Source of the DNA: DASXKD01 sp963806145
GTDB lineage: Bacteria > Actinomycetota > Actinomycetes > Streptosporangiales > Streptosporangiaceae
Length of the DNA: 64,000 nucleotides
Direction of reading: 5' to 3'
Assembly (NCBI GenBank): GCA_963806145.1
Contig: CAWDXD010000027.1
Location: 1-64,000, forward strand
Shown: one piece after another, positions 59,955 to 64,000 of the stretch
Position numbering within the stretch: the first letter of the stretch is position 1
Layout: every line of letters starts with the position of its first letter
Position numbers and translations under genes: made by a program
Notes under the pieces: generated by a model
What the model saw: the letters and a program-made list of their open reading frames with translations, nothing else
Database searches by the model: none
What the model was told of the DNA's origin: nothing

Positions 59955-60866
59955 TCACGCCCGCAGATAGCGCCGCAGCGTGAGGAAGGAGGTGGCTCCG
60001 CACAGGAGCACCCCCATCACCATGGCCAGCACGATGACCTCGATGAGGTCAGCCGCGGTCAGCTGCACGTTGTAGGGGAAATACTGCTGCAGCGAATCCA
60101 GCCCCAGCATCTTGACGGCGATCAGCAGCCCGGCCGCGATCAGCCAGCCGGCCAGCCCGGCGAGGATCCCCTCGACCAGGAACGGGAGCTGCACGTAGAA
60201 GTTCGAGGCGCCGACCAGGCGCATGATCGAGGTCTCCCGGCGCCGGTTGAAGGCGGACAGCCGGATGGTGTTGGCCACCAGCAGGATCGCGGCGATGATC
60301 AGGATCACCGCGATGATCACGACCGCGTTCCTTGCCCCGTCCAGCAGCGCGTAGAACTTCGACAGGATCGAGGCATCGTCGACCACCTGGTCCACGCCCG
60401 GCAGGCCCTGCACGGTGCCCGCCACGATGCTGTAGTCCGCCTGGGTGTTGACGAGCTTGACCTGGAACGAGTCGGGGATCTCGGATTTGGTGACCAGGCT
60501 GGTGAACTGCGGGTCGCGGGAGAAGTCCTGCTTGAAGTGCGCGAACGCCTGCGCCTGTGACTCGTAGTAGACGTGCTGGACCTGGGGCAGCGCGCGCAGG
60601 TCCGTGGCGATCTGGTCCTTCTCCGCCTGGCTGGCGGAGCCGTTCTGCCGGCACTGCGGGCTGACGCTGGTCGCGGTGCACAGGTAGATCGAGAGCTGCA
60701 CCTTGCCCTGCCAGTAGGTGCGGGTGTCATCCACCTGCTTCACGAACAGCAGCCCGGTGCCGAGCAGGGACAGGCTGATGGCGACCACGACGATGAGCGC
60801 GACGGTCATGGTCAGGTTGCGCCGAAGGCCGGTCCAGACCTCCTGGAGGACGAACTGTGCTCGCAT
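59955..60866 (-). CDS. ftsX: Cell-division protein FtsX
   Basis: Membrane subunit of the FtsEX complex, 303 aa, regulating peptidoglycan hydrolases at the septum. N-terminal MRAQFVLQEVWTGLRRNLTMTVALIVVVAISLSLLGTGLL; an extracytoplasmic domain (residues 45-175) with two cysteines (YLCTATSVSPQCRQNG); then three more helices (VVIIAVILIIAAILLVANTIRL, a segment following LVGASNFYVQLPFLVEG, and LIEVIVLAMVMGVLLCGATSFLTL). It follows ftsE by 78 bp. Confidence 0.95.
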   Translation of the reverse strand: MRAQFVLQEVWTGLRRNLTMTVALIVVVAISLSLLGTGLLFVKQVDDTRTYWQGKVQLSIYLCTATSVSPQCRQNGSASQAEKDQIATDLRALPQVQHVYYESQAQAFAHFKQDFSRDPQFTSLVTKSEIPDSFQVKLVNTQADYSIVAGTVQGLPGVDQVVDDASILSKFYALLDGARNAVVIIAVILIIAAILLVANTIRLSAFNRRRETSIMRLVGASNFYVQLPFLVEGILAGLAGWLIAAGLLIAVKMLGLDSLQQYFPYNVQLTAADLIEVIVLAMVMGVLLCGATSFLTLRRYLRA

Positions 60867-60944
60867 AGTCGCTGATCCTCGGCAATCTCGCCTGTTTTCC
60901 TGCCACGGGCACGCCAGCGGCCGGTTCAGGGGCCGCTGGCCCGG

Positions 60945-61634
60945 TCAGTAGGCCTGGCCGTACACTCCGCGCGACTGGTCCCGCACCACCTTGCCGTACT
61001 CCAGCTCGATGACCCGCTTGCGCATGGAGTCAACGATGGCGGCGTCGTGGGTGGCCATGACGACGGTCGTGCCGGTCCGGTTGATCCGGTCGAGAACCTT
61101 CATGATCCCGATGGAGGTGGCCGGGTCGATGTTCCCCGTGGGCTCGTCCGCCAGCAGGATCATGGGCCGGTTGACGAACGCCCTGGCCACCGCGACCCGC
61201 TGCTGCTCCCCGCCGGACAGTTCGTCGGGCATCCGCTCGTGCTTGCCCTCCAGGCCGACCAGGTCGATCACCTCGGGCACGACCTTGCGGATGAAACGGC
61301 GCGGCTTGCCGATCACCTGGAGCGCGAACGCCACGTTCCCGTAGACGTTCTTGTTCGGCAGCAGGCGGAAATCCTGGAACACGCAGCCGATGCGGCGGCG
61401 CAGGTAGGGGACCTTCCAGCTGGTCAGCTTGGCCAGGTCCTTGCCGGCCACGTGGATCCGGCCCTCAGAGGGCCGCTCCTCCCTGAGGATCAGCCGCAGG
61501 AAGGTGGACTTGCCCGAGCCGGAAGGGCCGACCAGGAAGACGAACTCGCCCTTCTCGACGTCGAGGGTGACGTTCTCCAGTGCCGGGCGGCTCTGGTTCG
61601 GGTACGTCTTCGTGACGTTATCGAAGTGGATCAC
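60945..61634 (-). CDS. ftsE: Cell-division ATP-binding protein FtsE
   Basis: ATPase of 229 aa. Walker A GPSGSGKST is at about residues 36-44, the Q-loop in IGCVFQDFRLLPNKN, the signature ELSGGEQQRVAVARA, Walker B ILLADEPTGNID and the switch His in VVMATHDAAIVD. Start GTG 61634 (IHFDNVTKTYPN); longer frames upstream are not conserved. It heads the ftsE-ftsX-smpB-PBP cluster. Confidence 0.95.
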   Translation of the reverse strand: MIHFDNVTKTYPNQSRPALENVTLDVEKGEFVFLVGPSGSGKSTFLRLILREERPSEGRIHVAGKDLAKLTSWKVPYLRRRIGCVFQDFRLLPNKNVYGNVAFALQVIGKPRRFIRKVVPEVIDLVGLEGKHERMPDELSGGEQQRVAVARAFVNRPMILLADEPTGNIDPATSIGIMKVLDRINRTGTTVVMATHDAAIVDSMRKRVIELEYGKVVRDQSRGVYGQAY

Positions 61635-61834
61635 AGGCCCATCACACGCGCTCGGCAGAAATAAGGACGATGCGGGCCCAGAAACCGGCCGGCCGCTGCT
61701 ACCTGGCCTTCCCTGGCTCCTGCCCGGTTTGGCACACGACAGTCTAGGGGGGAAACTAGCTCGAGGCGTGCAACACTGACTAAGAGGCTGTTTGGGCGAC
61801 GAGGCCCGGGCACCACCGGCCAGAGGGGACCGCG

Positions 61835-62021
61835 ATGAGTTGCGAACACCTGATCTGCGCGAACTGCGCATCGCCGGTGGTGGAAGCGCGCTGCCCGGCG
61901 TGTGCCACGGCCCGCGCCCGGGTCCATCACCACGGTCGCCGGCCTCACCGTGCCGCTGACCGCCGCCGCGCTGGTCGCCCTCGTGCTACTGGTTCTGATC
62001 GTCCTCCAGCTCACGCACTGA
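61835..62021 (+). pseudogene. Small zinc-ribbon / single-helix protein, frameshifted near 61915
   Basis: From ATG 61835 the first 27 codons give MSCEHLICANCASPVVEARC, then PACATARA, two CxxC pairs of a zinc ribbon. The same reading then turns Arg/His-rich, while another frame encodes SITTVAGLTVPLTAAALVAL, then VLLVLIVLQLTH and a stop at 62019-62021, a clear membrane helix. The span is 187 bp, one base over a multiple of three. One inserted base near 61905-61923 (CCCGGGTCC) would explain it. Repaired it is a 61-aa tail-anchored zinc ribbon. The stop lies next to the end of prfB. Confidence 0.6.
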
Positions 62022-63173
62022 TCAGGCGCCGGAAACGCCCGCCTTGTCCGTGGCGCCGTCGGAGCCGTCCGTGCCGTGCGTGCGCAGCCAGCGGATCTCC
62101 GCCTCGATGAAGTCGTCGATGTCCCCGTCCAGCACTCCCCCGGTGTTGCCCGTTTCCAGGCCGGTCCTGACGTCCTTGACGTTCTGGTAGGGGTGCAGGA
62201 CGTAGTTGCGGATCTGGGTGCCCCAGCTGCTCGTCGTCTCGCCGCGCAGGTTGGCCATCTTGGCCTCCTGCTCCTCGCGCTTGCGTTCGAGCAGCTTGGC
62301 CTTGAGCACCGCCATGGCCGTGGCCTTGTTCTGCATCTGGCTGCGCTCGTTCTGGCAGGACACCACGATCCCGGTCGGCAGGTGGGTGAGCCGCACCGCC
62401 GAGTCGGTCGTGTTCACGCCCTGTCCGCCGGGCCCGCTGGACCGGTAGACATCCACCCGGATCTCGTCCTCGGGAATGTCGATCTGGTCGTCCTGCTCGA
62501 CGACGGGTATCACGTCCACGCCCGCGAACGAGGTCTGGCGGCGGCCCTGGTTGTCGTACTTGGAGATGCGGACCATGCGGTGCGTGCCGTGCTCGCCGCG
62601 CAGGGTGCCGTAGGCGTACGGGGCCTTGACCACGAACGTGGTGGACTTGATCCCCGCCTCTTCCGCGTACGAGGTGTAGTAGATCTCGGTCGGGTACCCG
62701 TGGCGCTCGGCCCACCTCAGGTACATGCGCTGCAGGTTCTGCGCGAAGTCCGCGGCATCGGCGCCCCCGGCCTGCGCGTTGATCGAGATCAGCGCGTCCC
62801 TGGCGTCGTACTCGCCGGACAGCAGCGTGCGGATCTCGAGCTGGTCGATCTCTTTGCGCAGCGCGGCCAGGTCGCGGGCCGCTTCTTGGCGCGTGGGCTC
62901 GTCGTTCTCGCTGTCGGCCAGCTCGAACAGCAGCCGGGTGTCGTCCAGGCGCTGGCGCAGCTTGGCCAGCCTGCCCAGCTCACCCTCCAGGTAGGAGAGC
63001 CGCCTGGTGACCGCCTGTGCCCGCTCCTGGTCGTTCCAGAGGTTGGGATCGGCGTACTGCTCCTTGAGCTGGTCCGCCTCGCGCTCCATCGCGGCCGGGT
63101 TCAGGACGGCTTCCACGTTGCTGAGCTTGGACGACAGTTCCGAGAGCTCGTTTGCCGGGTCGGTACCTGTCAT
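62022..63173 (-). CDS. prfB: Peptide chain release factor 2
   Basis: RF2 of 383 aa, releasing peptides at UGA/UAA. The catalytic GGQ is in SSGPGGQGVNTTDSAVRLTH (about residues 240-260). Coding is continuous from ATG 63173, without the programmed +1 frameshift found in many bacteria. The codon-recognition tripeptide, normally SPF, reads SKY (ISKYDNQGRR, bases 62556-62564), in an otherwise standard RF2. Upstream coiled-coil domain: ELSELSSKLSNVEAVLNPAAMEREADQL. It follows the glutamate dehydrogenase gene on the same strand. Confidence 0.95.
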   Translation of the reverse strand: MTGTDPANELSELSSKLSNVEAVLNPAAMEREADQLKEQYADPNLWNDQERAQAVTRRLSYLEGELGRLAKLRQRLDDTRLLFELADSENDEPTRQEAARDLAALRKEIDQLEIRTLLSGEYDARDALISINAQAGGADAADFAQNLQRMYLRWAERHGYPTEIYYTSYAEEAGIKSTTFVVKAPYAYGTLRGEHGTHRMVRISKYDNQGRRQTSFAGVDVIPVVEQDDQIDIPEDEIRVDVYRSSGPGGQGVNTTDSAVRLTHLPTGIVVSCQNERSQMQNKATAMAVLKAKLLERKREEQEAKMANLRGETTSSWGTQIRNYVLHPYQNVKDVRTGLETGNTGGVLDGDIDDFIEAEIRWLRTHGTDGSDGATDKAGVSGA

Positions 63174-63238
63174 GGCGGAAAGCCTACGCGAGGACGCGGA
63201 GCTTGCCGGACGATCGGTAACCTGTACACCCGCACGCC

Positions 63239-64000
63239 TCAAGAATGTACCGACGGCGCACCGGACGCAACGAGGCTGCGCACGGCGCGTACCGCCACCG
63301 ACAACGTTGCCAGCGTGGACCGCTCAGTCTCCCAGATCTCGGTGAGGATCCGCGTGGTGCGCGCCACGGCATCGGAGTTGCGCTCGGCCCACTCCGCCAG
63401 GCGCTGCTCCGGGGTGCCGGGGCCGGTGACCTTCAGCACGTCACAGACCAGCGCGGCGTGCGCGGCGTACAGGTCGTCCCGCAGGGCGCCGCGTGCCATG
63501 GTGTTCCAGCGGTCGTCGCGCGGCAGCGCGACGATCTGGTCCCTGAGCCGGGTGATCTGCAGGGTGCCGCCCAGGTTGAAGTACATGCCCGCGGTCTCGG
63601 TGACGTCGCTCCCGCTGTCCGCGGCCACGTCCACGATGTCGAACGCCGAATAGGCGGGGACCATCGCGGCCACCCTATCGGCCAGGTCGGCGGGCACCTC
63701 GCGGGCCACGGCCGCCTCCTGGCGCTCGGTGAACGTGACCAGGTCCCGCCCGGTCAGCAGCCCGGGCAGGCTGGCGCCGACCGCGCGCACCCCGTCGGCG
63801 AAGAAGTCGATGGTGGCCTGGATGTCGAACGGCGGCCGGCGGTTCTGCAGCAGCCAGCGGACCGCCCGCTCGGTGAGCTTGCGCCCCTCGAGCAGCAGGG
63901 AGATCTGGGTCGCCACGCTCACCTGCCCGTCCAGCCCCTCCACCCGCGCCCAGAAGCCCCTCATGCCGTACACCTCGCGCGCGACCAGCCAGGCGCGGGT
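63239..64000 (-). CDS. NAD-specific glutamate dehydrogenase, C-terminal part
   Basis: The last 253 codons of a large (about 1600 aa) NAD-dependent glutamate dehydrogenase, continuing beyond the window end in the same frame (TRAWLVAREVYGMRGFWARVEGLDG). Family signatures include VSVATQISLLLEGRKLTERAVRWLLQNRR, then LTGRDLVTFTERQEAAVAREVPADLADRVA and AYSAFDIVDVAAD. The C-terminal region is helical and regulatory; the active site lies upstream outside the window. The enzyme deaminates glutamate to 2-oxoglutarate. Confidence 0.9.
   Translation of the reverse strand, partial: TRAWLVAREVYGMRGFWARVEGLDGQVSVATQISLLLEGRKLTERAVRWLLQNRRPPFDIQATIDFFADGVRAVGASLPGLLTGRDLVTFTERQEAAVAREVPADLADRVAAMVPAYSAFDIVDVAADSGSDVTETAGMYFNLGGTLQITRLRDQIVALPRDDRWNTMARGALRDDLYAAHAALVCDVLKVTGPGTPEQRLAEWAERNSDAVARTTRILTEIWETERSTLATLSVAVRAVRSLVASGAPSVHS

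Noticed and set aside
63100..63173. Programmed +1 frameshift in prfB
   Set aside because: The RF2 frame is continuous from ATG 63173 through the early region, with no in-frame TGA and no slippery site.
62076..63653. A 525-codon plus-strand frame
   Set aside because: Lies opposite prfB and the glutamate dehydrogenase end; composition is not protein-like, while both minus-strand proteins have clear motifs.

Overview
The window is very GC-rich chromosomal DNA from an actinobacterium. Evidence: codon usage with G or C at nearly every third position, a DUF397 / XRE-DUF5753 / HATPase regulatory trio, mycothiol-type DinB (DUF664), DUF2254 and DUF5995 proteins, secreted propeller-like repeat proteins, a 180-kDa-type NAD-glutamate dehydrogenase, and an ssrA tag ANVKRTHLALAA. 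The best guess is Streptosporangiales or a near relative, but the exact taxon cannot be read from the sequence.

Layout. 0-10.7 kb: a HicAB-like toxin-antitoxin pair, two lipoproteins (one with eight Cys-pair repeats), a large secreted protein with two near-identical Ig-like repeats, an MMPL exporter behind a double palindrome, a phosphoesterase, and a stand-alone LigD polymerase domain. 11-19.4 kb: a GT-C-like membrane protein, an agmatinase-family enzyme, an acyl-CoA synthetase, a DUF2254 protein, a cation exchanger and a DUF3054 protein; three of these carry frameshifts. 19.4-24.7 kb: a btuC-btuD-btuF corrinoid importer behind a cobalamin riboswitch, a divergent ArsR regulator, and an ECF sigma factor with its membrane partner.

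24.8-43.5 kb is the most coherent part. Five copies of one 16-bp palindrome (consensus GACTGAACATTCAGTC) sit in front of a class III aminotransferase, a polyamine-type ABC importer (potD-potB-potC, with potA downstream of a TetR gene), a TetR regulator, an FAD oxidoreductase followed by an NDP-forming acyl-CoA ligase, a divergent DAO-type oxidoreductase / acyl-CoA dehydrogenase pair, and a Rieske oxygenase. I read this as one TetR-controlled regulon for uptake and stepwise oxidation of an amine or quaternary-amine compound. The substrate is unknown.

43.6-49.8 kb: an S9 peptidase, a GDT1-type transporter, an ArsR/MFS pair whose operator-like palindrome covers the MFS start codon, and a frameshifted EamA exporter. 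49.8-56.3 kb is a rearranged, partly decayed segment: a 298-bp perfect direct repeat links an intact aminoglycoside-phosphotransferase-like gene to a chimera of that gene with an aldo/keto reductase C-terminus. Between the copies lie two seven-blade repeat proteins, gene remnants and short tandem duplications. 56.4-64 kb is housekeeping: HNH nuclease, ssrA, a PBP-like protein that has lost its catalytic motifs, smpB, ftsX, ftsE, a small zinc-ribbon protein, prfB with an unusual codon-recognition tripeptide, and the 3' end of NAD-glutamate dehydrogenase.

A caution: seven loci are interrupted by what looks like a single-base frameshift. That density suggests residual indel errors in the assembly rather than seven real pseudogenes.
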